Of a stretch of 32,340 nucleotides of DNA, positions 19,281 to 27,723 are shown piece after piece (position 1 is the first letter of the stretch; every line of letters starts with the position of its first letter). Below the pieces are notes generated by a model. The model was not told where the DNA came from, did not search any database, and saw only the letters and a list, made by a program, of their open reading frames with translations. Source of the stretch: Bacteroidota bacterium. Lineage in GTDB: Bacteria > Bacteroidota > Bacteroidia > Bacteroidales > VadinHA17. Made by a program: the position numbers and the translations under genes. Location: contig JAKLIJ010000013.1 in the NCBI GenBank assembly GCA_022709665.1, positions 1-32,340 of the forward strand. Direction: 5' to 3'.

Positions 19281-21164
19281 TTATTCTGCCTTGAAAACCC
19301 TGTAACTGTGAGGTTTAATGGTGACCTCAAATGTTTCGCCCTCAGTCCTGTCACGACCCCAGACCATCCCCGCTGTCCTGGCGCTTGAAGATACGACCTC
19401 CCCTGAAACCATATCTGTGATCTTTGTGATCCCCGGACCGGCAATCACTTTGATCTTAGTCTCTGCCGGCAAAAATGATTCAGTGATGAATGTATTATTG
19501 TCGTAAACAAAAAGACTTACCATTGAAGGTCCCTGGATACGGAATTTCATATCTGAACTCAGCACTTCCCTTATCCTGTTAAGAACGCCTTCCGGCAGTT
19601 CATACAGATCGCCGAAAGATTCGGGAATAGTCAGTACAAAAAGTGAAGCCTTACCATACCTTCCCTGATGAAGCATAGGCCATCCCACAGGTCCGCCGAG
19701 AGCTTCAACATCAGTCCAGGAATCATTTGTAAGATACATTATCTGCGGGATCAGTATTTCTTTGGATGCTTTGTCCGCAGAACCGAACATACCGGCCGAG
19801 AAATCGGTAACCAGGGCCTTCCTGTCGGTATATTCCAGTTCAATAATATCCTCGATGCCTTTCCCGCTGAGCGCTCTGAGAAGCCCTGAAGTGATGGTCA
19901 CATCCTTGCCTGCCATAAGCCTTGCCTTTATCTTTTTAACTATATCCGGATCGAATTTGGCCGATTCTGTAAGGATAATCATTTTCGGATCATTTGGGAA
20001 TTCCGGCTTCATATCCATTGGAAGTCCGATCATGCCCAGATAGTTATGAAGAAAATCCTCGCCGGTCGAATGGTAAGGCCTGTAACCCTGTATGCCCACA
20101 GGCTTTCCCAGTTTTCCAAGAAATGCATCCACCTTTTCAAAGGTCCAGCCTGCTGCCCTGGCAACTGTCGACGGCTTTACTTCCTTTCCTTTTACTGAAT
20201 ATGGTTTTATCATATCATCATAGTCGAAGCTCGGTTTCTGGTCCTGCCATGCTGCCCTGTCTGCCGGTCTTAAGGCCCTTTGCATCTGCCTGAAGTCGAA
20301 AAGGGTAATCTCGGGAGCCTTTGCGAAAAGAGTAAGCCAGAGTTGTTCGGCATACCTGTCCGCGGAGGTCATGCCTCCAGTATCCACCCATCCTCCTCCG
20401 TTTCCGCCCGGTTTGATGTTCTCAAAATACCTGAATATCTGGTATCCAAGGTACTCCTGAAGATGCTGCCCGGGTGCATTGGCATTCCTGGTCTCGGTAC
20501 CCGTATATATCCCGTCAAAGAGAGGAGGTTCAGTCTCGAGATTGAATCCGAGACCCTGAAAATGCTCATACCAGTTTGGATACTTAACAACCACCTTAAC
20601 CTTTGGATTGACTGCCTTTGCAGGTCCAATGATAAGGTTCTGAGCCGCCTCCGTCATCTGCTTCAGCCTGAAATCGGTCCAGCTCATTTCACCCTTGTCC
20701 CTGATGCATAGTTCGCACTTGCAGTCGGTAAAAAAGAAATCATCGAGAATGATCTCGTCAAAATGCCTGGCAGTGAGTTCAATTATCTCCTTCACCTTCC
20801 TGCGATGTTCCGGATTGGAATAGCAGTATGTCTCAAACCTGTTCATCTCACTTACAGTCAAGGTAATTCCGCCTGCCGTTTTCACCCCGCGGCTGTTGAA
20901 GAACTTCTTAACCTTCTCCAGTGTCTTTTCATCAACAATCACCATGTCGCGATGTGTCTCCAGGTAGATCTTGTCTACATGAACCTGACTTGAGATCATG
21001 TCCCAGATCGGCTCAAGCCAATTAAGGTCGTCCATCTGCTTTACCTCATAAGAACGCGCATAGACCGACACATCGAAATTGTCATATCCTTTTTCAATCT
21101 GTGAAAATGATGCACCGGATCCCATTAAAACAAAGATCAGCGACACCAATAAAAACTTCCTCAT
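19281..21164 (-). CDS. Unclassified exported protein, putative GH42-like glycosidase
   Basis: The 627-residue protein starts with a signal peptide (residues 1-21, ending SFS). I do not recognise a named family. Residues about 30-345 look like a TIM barrel. Cys114, followed by Cys148-x-Cys150-x2-Cys153 in FTDCKCELC, reproduces the Cys, then CxCxxC pattern that binds zinc in GH42 beta-galactosidases. The segment just before it, EIILDDFFFTD, sits where GH42 has its Asn-Glu acid/base pair but has Asp141-Asp142 instead. Residues about 360-480 (MIILTESAKF, AGKDVTITSG) resemble the glutamine-amidotransferase-like domain after the barrel in GH42, and a short beta domain ends the protein. Glu224 and Asp290 are other acidic candidates. 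Its place between GH2 and an acetylesterase suggests a carbohydrate-active role; the activity is unknown. Confidence 0.6.
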   Translation of the reverse strand: MRKFLLVSLIFVLMGSGASFSQIEKGYDNFDVSVYARSYEVKQMDDLNWLEPIWDMISSQVHVDKIYLETHRDMVIVDEKTLEKVKKFFNSRGVKTAGGITLTVSEMNRFETYCYSNPEHRRKVKEIIELTARHFDEIILDDFFFTDCKCELCIRDKGEMSWTDFRLKQMTEAAQNLIIGPAKAVNPKVKVVVKYPNWYEHFQGLGFNLETEPPLFDGIYTGTETRNANAPGQHLQEYLGYQIFRYFENIKPGGNGGGWVDTGGMTSADRYAEQLWLTLFAKAPEITLFDFRQMQRALRPADRAAWQDQKPSFDYDDMIKPYSVKGKEVKPSTVARAAGWTFEKVDAFLGKLGKPVGIQGYRPYHSTGEDFLHNYLGMIGLPMDMKPEFPNDPKMIILTESAKFDPDIVKKIKARLMAGKDVTITSGLLRALSGKGIEDIIELEYTDRKALVTDFSAGMFGSADKASKEILIPQIMYLTNDSWTDVEALGGPVGWPMLHQGRYGKASLFVLTIPESFGDLYELPEGVLNRIREVLSSDMKFRIQGPSMVSLFVYDNNTFITESFLPAETKIKVIAGPGITKITDMVSGEVVSSSARTAGMVWGRDRTEGETFEVTIKPHSYRVFKAE

Positions 21165-21220
21165 CTTTTTATTTTTTGAAATGATAAAACATTGATTCCC
21201 ATCTAACTATCATAAAGTAA

Positions 21221-24200
21221 TTAATCCATAAGGTTAAGCTTGTACGAAAATTCCACGGGCGCAAGATAAACCATATACTGAGGCTGCGGCCTTGGACCGC
21301 AACTGGCGGAGCCCACCCCGAGTGTAAGGTGACTTATGCAGAATACTGTTGAACTGCTTACAGGCAGGTCGACCCTGTATTCGACAGGATCCATCTGTTC
21401 ATCGCTGTACGGAAGGGCTGTGAACTGAAGGAGCGATGAGACGCATTCAGCCTTTATGCCTTTTCCTGAAGCATCAGTCACCTTCACCCAGCGGACATCC
21501 TCATGGTTTCCTGCATCCATCGGTTTTTCGTAAGGTGTCATAAGCTCCCTCACCGTGGCTTTGTAAACCCCGACATCAAATCCCCTCTTCCTGTCGGAGT
21601 AGTTCTCCATCGGCCCGCGTCCGAAATACTCAACCTGGTCATACTGTTTTTCAAGGAACATCCTTACTCCTATCCTTCCTGCAACCATGCCCGGGTTACT
21701 TGAAGTGATACTGTTTTCGGCAGTTATAACCCCATCTCCGGTTATTTTGTAAACGACATCATGGCCGACAGAAAATCCGTTCTTTCCTTCTCCGGTCAGC
21801 TTAACCGATATTGTCGCTTCTGAAGCTGAAGGCTGAAGAGCTGTTACCTCATTTACCTTCCAGTTGAGTTCTTTCAGTCCGGTATTGACCCATGACCGGT
21901 CGGCATACATATCGTCGTTTTTGTGTGCAGCCCTCCAGAGATGAAGCCTCGGACCTCCGTCCTCCCTGAGAAGGTTGACGCCGTTCCTTTTCATCTTCGA
22001 GAAGGTTCCCGATTCCTTGTCAAAAACCAGTGAAAAGCCGGTTCCGGTGAGAGTGATTGACTTTTCATCCTGTGTCAAAGTTAACGGTCCTGCAGGCTGA
22101 GCGGCTGCAACGACCGGCGATTTAACAGGCAATAAAAACTGGTGAGATGCGATTTCATAACCCTTTCCTGCCCATATCTCGTCTTTTGCCAGTTTGAATG
22201 AAATGCGCAGAAAATATTCAGCTCCCGGTTTCGGAGAAGAAACCTCATAAGGTATCCTGACAACTGTTTCCTTACCGGGATCAAGATCAGGAGAGGTAAA
22301 ATCGCCTGATCCGACAACTGTTCCATTTTCTGAAAGGGTCCACGATGCATTAAAATCCTTGAGACCGGTGAACTGGTACTTGTTTTTGATCTTTATCGTT
22401 CCGGAAGCCAGATCCTCCTCCGTTATCCCTATCCACTGATAGGCCTTTTTCATTTCGGGATAATGTGGTTTGAGCGATCTGTCGGAAGCTACAACACCCT
22501 TATGAATAAAGTATTTGTCATTCGGGAATTCTCCGAATCCTCCTCCATAGGCAAGAATAACCCTGTTGGGATCACGTCTGTTCCAAATCCCCTGGTCCTG
22601 CCATTCCCAGATAGCTCCGCCGAGAAGCGATTCATACTTATCGAAAATATCATTGTATTCCCCGATAGCTCCCATAGAATTGAACATCGCATGGGCATAT
22701 TCACACATATAGAAGGGTTTTGTGTAAGCAGTGTCGGAGAGCCCAATGGCTTCAACCTGGGGAACGTTGGTGTACATCCGGCTGTCAAGGTCAGCAGGAT
22801 TAGCCCTTCCTATGCCAAATCCCTCGTAATGAACCGGCCTTGTCCTGTCAATTTCCTTAACCGCAGCCATTGCGGCCCTGAAGTTCGATCCTCCCCTTCC
22901 GTTCTCATTTCCGAGCGACCAGATTATGATGGACGGATGATTCTTGAAATTCTCAGTGTTGGCAACATTCCTGTCGATGATGGCAGCCTTCATCCTGGGT
23001 TCCTCATCAAATTTCCCGCTGTTACCGTGGCACTCCACATTTGCTTCGCCTACAAGCCAGATTCCCCATTCATCACATAGTTCATACCAGAGGGGATCGT
23101 CGGAATAATGACTGGTCCTTATGTGATTGCAATTTCCCTGCTTGATAAGCTCAAGGTCGCGGATCATCTGCTCCCTGGTAACGGCATGGCCTACATCGGG
23201 CCAGTTCTCATGGCGGTTGACTCCCTTTAGCTTGATCGGCACACCGTTCGCAAGGAAGGTCCTGTCTTTTATTTCAACTTCCCTGAAACCAGTTCTGGCC
23301 GACAGTGTTTCAATTACTTTCTTTCCTCTTTTTAACGTAAGCACTGTCGTGTAGAGCTTTGGAGTCTCTGCTGTCCATTTGACAGGATTTAAAACAGGAA
23401 AGGAGAGTCGTACAGGAACCTCTTCTCCCGGTTTCAATGCAGGAACACCATCGATTGCCGAATATGATGCAACTACCTTATCTCCATCATAAACAGTAAC
23501 AAAAAGTTTTGAGGCTCTGGCAGGCTTGCTGCCGTAGTTCTTGATTTTTGCCGTAACATCAAGTGTGGCATTTATATAATTGTCATCAAGATCCGTCTTA
23601 ATGAAAAAGTCACGGATATGAGTTACGGGAGCGCTCCATACAGTCACATTCCTGAAAATCCCGCTGAGCCTCCACATATCCTGGTCCTCCACATAGCTTC
23701 CGGTTGTATACCTGTAAACCTCAACGGCTACCATATTCTTACCCGGATTTACATATTTTGTTATGTCAAACTCAGCCACATTCCGGCTGTTTTCGCTGTA
23801 GCCGACCTTCTGTCCGTTTACCCAGAGGAAAAAACCTGCATCAACACCGTCGAAGGCAATGAAAATCTGCCGGCCATCCCAGTCGGCCGGAACATCAAAA
23901 TCCCTGCGATAGCTGCCTACCGGATTTCTCTCCTCATAAGCTGTATAGTTCTTCGGAGGAGTGCTCATCACCTTCGGGAAATCCCTTTTGAAAGTATAAC
24001 CTATGTTCCTGTAATAAGGAGTGCCGTAACCCAGCAGCTGCCAGTTCGACGGAACGGGTATCTCCTTCCATCCCGAAACATTGTATTCAGGTTTGTAGAA
24101 ATCAACAGGCCGTGCCTGGGGCCAGGAGACCCAGTTGAACTTCCACATGCCGTTAAGACTCCTGCAGAAAGACGACTCGTGCCTGTCAGCAGCCAGCGCT

Positions 24201-24403
24201 TCAGAGAGGTTGGCATATGGCATCAGAATGGCATGTGCCGGCTCCCTGTTTATTGCAAAGACTTCAGGATCCTCAATCTCAGCCGGAACGGGAGCGCCTC
24301 CCAGGGAATCCCTCAGTGAGGCTGAATACACCTGGGCATTCACCAGTGAACTGTTAAAACAGACTAAAACAATCAGAGCAAAATAGAAAAGTGTTTTTTT
24401 CAT
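21221..24403 (-). CDS. GH2 beta-galactosidase, full-length LacZ type
   Basis: The 1060-residue protein has a signal peptide ending near VNA (residue 23). It shows the full LacZ order: sugar-binding jelly-roll (VPSNWQLLGYG, DQDMWRLSGI), immunoglobulin-like domain, TIM barrel with acid/base Glu500 in WSLGNENGRGG and nucleophile Glu568 in FYMCEYAHAM, a second Ig-like domain, and the C-terminal Bgal_small_N sandwich (YFGRGPMENYSDRK). It should remove terminal beta-galactose, as from xyloglucan side chains, in the periplasm. It starts 21 bp after the GH31 stop. It is longer than, and clearly homologous to, the truncated GH2 at the left edge; the two differ enough to be separate genes rather than a recent duplication. 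Confidence 0.95.
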   Translation of the reverse strand: MKKTLFYFALIVLVCFNSSLVNAQVYSASLRDSLGGAPVPAEIEDPEVFAINREPAHAILMPYANLSEALAADRHESSFCRSLNGMWKFNWVSWPQARPVDFYKPEYNVSGWKEIPVPSNWQLLGYGTPYYRNIGYTFKRDFPKVMSTPPKNYTAYEERNPVGSYRRDFDVPADWDGRQIFIAFDGVDAGFFLWVNGQKVGYSENSRNVAEFDITKYVNPGKNMVAVEVYRYTTGSYVEDQDMWRLSGIFRNVTVWSAPVTHIRDFFIKTDLDDNYINATLDVTAKIKNYGSKPARASKLFVTVYDGDKVVASYSAIDGVPALKPGEEVPVRLSFPVLNPVKWTAETPKLYTTVLTLKRGKKVIETLSARTGFREVEIKDRTFLANGVPIKLKGVNRHENWPDVGHAVTREQMIRDLELIKQGNCNHIRTSHYSDDPLWYELCDEWGIWLVGEANVECHGNSGKFDEEPRMKAAIIDRNVANTENFKNHPSIIIWSLGNENGRGGSNFRAAMAAVKEIDRTRPVHYEGFGIGRANPADLDSRMYTNVPQVEAIGLSDTAYTKPFYMCEYAHAMFNSMGAIGEYNDIFDKYESLLGGAIWEWQDQGIWNRRDPNRVILAYGGGFGEFPNDKYFIHKGVVASDRSLKPHYPEMKKAYQWIGITEEDLASGTIKIKNKYQFTGLKDFNASWTLSENGTVVGSGDFTSPDLDPGKETVVRIPYEVSSPKPGAEYFLRISFKLAKDEIWAGKGYEIASHQFLLPVKSPVVAAAQPAGPLTLTQDEKSITLTGTGFSLVFDKESGTFSKMKRNGVNLLREDGGPRLHLWRAAHKNDDMYADRSWVNTGLKELNWKVNEVTALQPSASEATISVKLTGEGKNGFSVGHDVVYKITGDGVITAENSITSSNPGMVAGRIGVRMFLEKQYDQVEYFGRGPMENYSDRKRGFDVGVYKATVRELMTPYEKPMDAGNHEDVRWVKVTDASGKGIKAECVSSLLQFTALPYSDEQMDPVEYRVDLPVSSSTVFCISHLTLGVGSASCGPRPQPQYMVYLAPVEFSYKLNLMD

Positions 24404-24424
24404 TGTATTTAGGTTTTTGGGTCT

Positions 24425-27280
24425 TTATTTTTCAGTTTTTCTTACCACTATCCGACTGCCATCATAGGCAACGGTTGTATGAGGATCCATATCTATATCA
24501 AATTCAATGTTGTTCGTCCTTGTCACCCACACAACATTGAAGGTTCTTTTCTGGAGCATGCCGGGGTACTGACCCTTGCGCTCCCCTATTGTAAGTTCTC
24601 CCGAAGTCTCATCATAGCTGAGCTGGATTGAACTGAATTCTCCCCTCTCATAACCGTAGTTGACTCCCTCATCCTCATACAGGGTAAAGGAGGCGTTTCG
24701 GCCGGTATAGACAAACAGGGTAAGGGGATCTGCAGGTTTCTGTGATGTGTATTCAATCTCAGGCCCGAAGGGAACTATCGATCCTTCCCTTATGAAAAGG
24801 GGGATCCGCTCATAGGGGGCATTCACATCGAGATATCTTCCGCCTGGGATGAACTGGCCGGAATAGAAATCGTACCATCCGCAAACAGAAGGGAAGTAGA
24901 CCTTCCGGCTTCTGGCTTTGTATTCATATACCGGTGCAACAAGTATCGAAGGCCCGAACATATACTGGTCGCCGATGCTCCTGACCGCTGGTTCGCTTCC
25001 GAAATCCATCACCATGGCCCTCATTATGGTATAATCGTTGAACCATGTCATCCCGGCAAGGGAATAGATATACGGCATCAGCCTGTATCTCAGCTTGTCG
25101 TAGTAAACCATGCTCCGGTACGAAGGTGTTCCGGCAGACGATATGTTGAATATCTCCCTGTATGGATACTGCCCATGACTTCTGAAAAGAGGACAGAATG
25201 CACCGAACTGAAACCAGCGTGTATTCAACTCCCTCCATTCGTTAAGGTCCTCCGAGCCTTCCTTTGCCCTTGTGTACCTGTTCTCGACACAGAATCCTCC
25301 GATGTCAAAGGTCCAGTAAGGGATCCCCGAAAGGGCAAAGTTAAGGCCTGCCGGTATCTGGGCCTTCATATCCTCCCACCTGGTCCCGATGTCACCACTC
25401 CAGGTGGCTGTCGAATACCTCTGCAGACCGGCAAATCCGCTTCGGGTAAGAAGGAAAACACGCCTGTCGGGATCTGCTTCTCTTTGTCCTTCATAAATTG
25501 CCTGTGCGTTCATCAGGGCATAGGTGTTGAAATACTTGGTTGATGGTCCGAGCGCCGTGGGAGTCGAAAGCTTCTTCCTGTATTCCACGCTGGCATTGGA
25601 AAGGATATCAGGCTCTGAGGCATCCATCCACCAGGCATCAAATCCATGGATATAAAGATGATCCTTCATCTGTTCCCAGAAGAGTCTGCGGGCTCCCTCG
25701 CTGTAGGGATCATAGAACGAACCTATGTATCCCTTCCCTATCCAGTCCCTGACACTGTCGGCCACAGCCTGCCTGTACATCCAGCCCCTGCTGTCGAACT
25801 CCTTGTAATGCCCGGTAGTGTGATAGAATTTCGGCCATACCGAGATCATTATCCTGGCATTCATCTGATGCACCGAATCAACCATTCCCTTTGGATCGGG
25901 AAAGTACTTCGGATCAAATTCATGCGAGCCCCAGGCATCAACGGGCCAGTACGACCAGTCGAGCACAATATTGTCGATGGGGATCTTCCTTTTCCTGTAT
26001 TCACTGACTACATTGAGCAATTCATCCTGTGACCTGTACCTTTCGCGGCTCTGCCAGTAACCCATTGCCCATTTTGGCATAATCTGAGCCTTGCCGGTCA
26101 GTTTCCTGTAACCGCTTATTACTTCGTCGGGATTATCACCCCTTATGAAATAATAATCTATCTGGTCGCCCATCTCCGAAGTAAGGGAAAGGTCTCCCTG
26201 ATCTTCGGCTGAGCGCGGACTTAAAGCCTTAAGTCCTATGTATGAAACCCCTCCGTCGGGTTTCCATTCAAGCCTGACAGGGTACCTGCGCCCCTGCTCC
26301 AGTTTTCTTGAGAACTTGTAAGTATTCGGGTTCCAGGCGGTTCTCCATCTTTCCGGCACAACAAGGTCATCACCGAAATAAAGCTTCGTGTACCCTGCAT
26401 AATATAGCTTAAAATGATAAGTCCCCGTTTCTTCGGGCTCTATCTCGCCGGTCCAGGTAATTTTAGAATTGTAAAAGGGAAATCCCTCCGGAAAGTTTTT
26501 GACGGTTTCCAGGTTTTCATAGTCAACTGCCGATTCTGGCCTTCGGGTAAATAATTTCGATGTGTCACCGTCAGTATAATAAGAAGCCGTCAGACCTCCA
26601 GCCTTTCCGTCATCATCATAAAGGGTGAACAGATCAAGCTGTGAATAGTCCCGCGGATCACCGAACTTGGTCAGGGAATAATTGTCCCAGAGCAGCCCGT
26701 AATTTTTGCCCGATACAACAAAGGGGACTGACACTTTTGTATTGTACTGGTAAAGGACCTCGTTCAGCCCCTTGTAGTTGAACTCATCTGACTGGTGCTG
26801 TCCAAGCCCGTAAAAGGCCTCATCGGGGGGCGAACTGAAGGTCTGGCCCATCGCGTAGCCCTGTGTGCCCTCAACGGTAATCCGTTTGAATGATTTGCCG
26901 CCTCCCGGCTTTTCTTTCAGAAGAATTTTCCCGTTTTCGTCCAGGAATGTAACCTGCCCGTCGGTGAGAGCCACTTTTGCCGTTACCTTCGGCGCAATTA
27001 TCACCAGAGTGTCGGGGTCCTCCCTGACCGTAAATGATGGTACCCCTGACTGAGGACCTATGACGCAAAGGCTTGAATCGTCAGAAAATTCTTCGTGAGC
27101 AGTTGCAGTAACATGGATTATGCCTTCGTCCAAAACCTCGATCCTCACCAGTTCCGGAACATCCGGAATTTCTGATTTAAGTCTAATTATCACCCCGTTA
27201 TCCGTTTGTTCCCAGGCGCTGTCAGAGCACGAAGGGAAAAGAATGACCGCCGCTGAAATTATCAGTAATAGCCTTTTCAT
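24425..27280 (-). CDS. GH31 alpha-xylosidase-like enzyme with PA14 domain, lipoprotein
   Basis: The ATG at 27280 gives a 951-residue lipoprotein (MKRLLLIISA, lipobox FPSC, Cys18); an in-frame TTG at 27304 adds eight residues and is less likely. An N-terminal beta-sandwich is followed by a PA14 insert at about 232-357 (GEIEPEETGTYHFKLYYAGYT), then the GH31 barrel with nucleophile Asp553 in DAWWMDASEPD and acid/base Asp630 in TWSGDIGTRW. PA14 in this position and the WWMDASEPD form resemble the xyloglucan alpha-xylosidases CjXyl31A and BoGH31A, as I recall them. It would remove alpha-xylose from the non-reducing end of xyloglucan oligosaccharides. It is the first gene of the operon and directly follows one copy of the duplicated leader. 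Confidence 0.93.
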   Translation of the reverse strand: MKRLLLIISAAVILFPSCSDSAWEQTDNGVIIRLKSEIPDVPELVRIEVLDEGIIHVTATAHEEFSDDSSLCVIGPQSGVPSFTVREDPDTLVIIAPKVTAKVALTDGQVTFLDENGKILLKEKPGGGKSFKRITVEGTQGYAMGQTFSSPPDEAFYGLGQHQSDEFNYKGLNEVLYQYNTKVSVPFVVSGKNYGLLWDNYSLTKFGDPRDYSQLDLFTLYDDDGKAGGLTASYYTDGDTSKLFTRRPESAVDYENLETVKNFPEGFPFYNSKITWTGEIEPEETGTYHFKLYYAGYTKLYFGDDLVVPERWRTAWNPNTYKFSRKLEQGRRYPVRLEWKPDGGVSYIGLKALSPRSAEDQGDLSLTSEMGDQIDYYFIRGDNPDEVISGYRKLTGKAQIMPKWAMGYWQSRERYRSQDELLNVVSEYRKRKIPIDNIVLDWSYWPVDAWGSHEFDPKYFPDPKGMVDSVHQMNARIMISVWPKFYHTTGHYKEFDSRGWMYRQAVADSVRDWIGKGYIGSFYDPYSEGARRLFWEQMKDHLYIHGFDAWWMDASEPDILSNASVEYRKKLSTPTALGPSTKYFNTYALMNAQAIYEGQREADPDRRVFLLTRSGFAGLQRYSTATWSGDIGTRWEDMKAQIPAGLNFALSGIPYWTFDIGGFCVENRYTRAKEGSEDLNEWRELNTRWFQFGAFCPLFRSHGQYPYREIFNISSAGTPSYRSMVYYDKLRYRLMPYIYSLAGMTWFNDYTIMRAMVMDFGSEPAVRSIGDQYMFGPSILVAPVYEYKARSRKVYFPSVCGWYDFYSGQFIPGGRYLDVNAPYERIPLFIREGSIVPFGPEIEYTSQKPADPLTLFVYTGRNASFTLYEDEGVNYGYERGEFSSIQLSYDETSGELTIGERKGQYPGMLQKRTFNVVWVTRTNNIEFDIDMDPHTTVAYDGSRIVVRKTEK

Positions 27281-27418
27281 GGGTATATGGATAATATTTG
27301 ACAATCGTGCCGGTGTAAAATACGGACTCTCCCTGGCCGGCCAGGAAAAATCAGTAATAAAAATAGTTGAATATCGGAGAACTAAGAAGAATAACCGGAA
27401 GGATTTCCTTAAAATTTA
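27281..27418 (-). repeat. Direct repeat copy 1: leader of the GH31 operon
   Basis: These 138 bases match 28902-29039 with five mismatches by eye (four clustered at 27324-27331, one at 27299). The copy ends exactly at the GH31 start codon, so it is the 5' leader and probably the promoter region of the operon. On the minus strand it contains TATTTTTA, a loose Bacteroidota -7 motif, and the perfect palindrome described separately. Confidence 0.93.
27332..27345. promoter_or_regulatory. Perfect 14-bp palindrome in the operon leader
   Basis: CCTGGCCGGCCAGG is fully self-complementary, lies about 50 bases before the GH31 start codon and is repeated exactly at 28953-28966 in the second leader copy. 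It could be an operator or, in RNA, a short hairpin; no direct evidence separates these. Confidence 0.5.
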
Positions 27419-27447
27419 ATCTGAGCAATTCACAAACCTGCCGATAT

Positions 27448-27507
27448 CTTTGTGTCTTTGCGTCTTCGTGGCTAAAAAAAAAGCCACAAAGGCGCTAAGG
27501 CGCAAAG
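27448..27507. repeat. Interspersed-type inverted repeat (Bacteroidota hairpin)
   Basis: Two 26-base arms (27448-27473 and 27482-27507) pair across an A-rich loop at 27474-27481. Of five differences most are T-C changes that leave G-U pairs in RNA. The 'ctttgtgtctttgcg...cgcaaag' text resembles short dispersed elements I have seen between genes in Bacteroidota. It separates operon leader copy 1 from the XRE remnant. Confidence 0.65.
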
Positions 27508-27510
27508 AAT

Positions 27511-27723
27511 TTGCAACGTCTTACCGGAGTATTTGATTTTTCTATTGATTAACTGGTAAATGGCAATAAATCCGATAAGGTGGAGCAGATTCACAAAGAT
27601 GCCGGGCCGAAAAAACAATTTAAGCGGTTCGAACACATACCGGAAGACGAGAAGAAGTCAATCATTAAAGGCAGTTTGCTCTTATCAGGGAATAAAATCT
27701 TTCAGTCCTTTTTCCTGCTCTAA
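27511..27723 (+). pseudogene. Remnant of an XRE-family regulator (C-terminal part)
   Basis: The plus frame reads TGVFDFSID, a TAA stop at 27550, then LVNGNKSDKVEQIHKDAG and QFKRFEHIPEDEKKSIIK, ending at a TAA at 27721-27723. This matches the region just after the helix-turn-helix in XRE regulators, where S-I-D-Y-L-V-N-G is usual; the stop stands in place of the Tyr codon. The DNA-binding N-terminus is missing, replaced by the hairpin repeat. The last codons after IIK do not look homologous and overlap the end of the converging nuclease gene. The comparable stretch TTDFLMNGSNDE in the regulator at 29347-29695 supports the reading. Confidence 0.6.

Larger units (their letters stand above)
10523..27280 (-). 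other. Putative eight-gene polysaccharide utilisation operon
   Basis: Eight minus-strand genes follow each other with gaps of about 21, 56, 20, 49, 33, 60 and 52 bp and no terminator-like hairpin that I could see between them: GH31, GH2, unclassified 627-aa protein, acetylesterase, galM, Gfo/Idh/MocA, GH-A-like lipoprotein, GH3. Every product has an export signal. Co-transcription is inferred from spacing and direction. The enzyme set (alpha-xylosidase, beta-galactosidase, acetylesterase, beta-glucosidase or xylosidase, mutarotase) fits debranching of xyloglucan-like oligosaccharides. SusC, SusD, an endo-acting enzyme and a sensor-regulator are absent. Confidence 0.75.
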
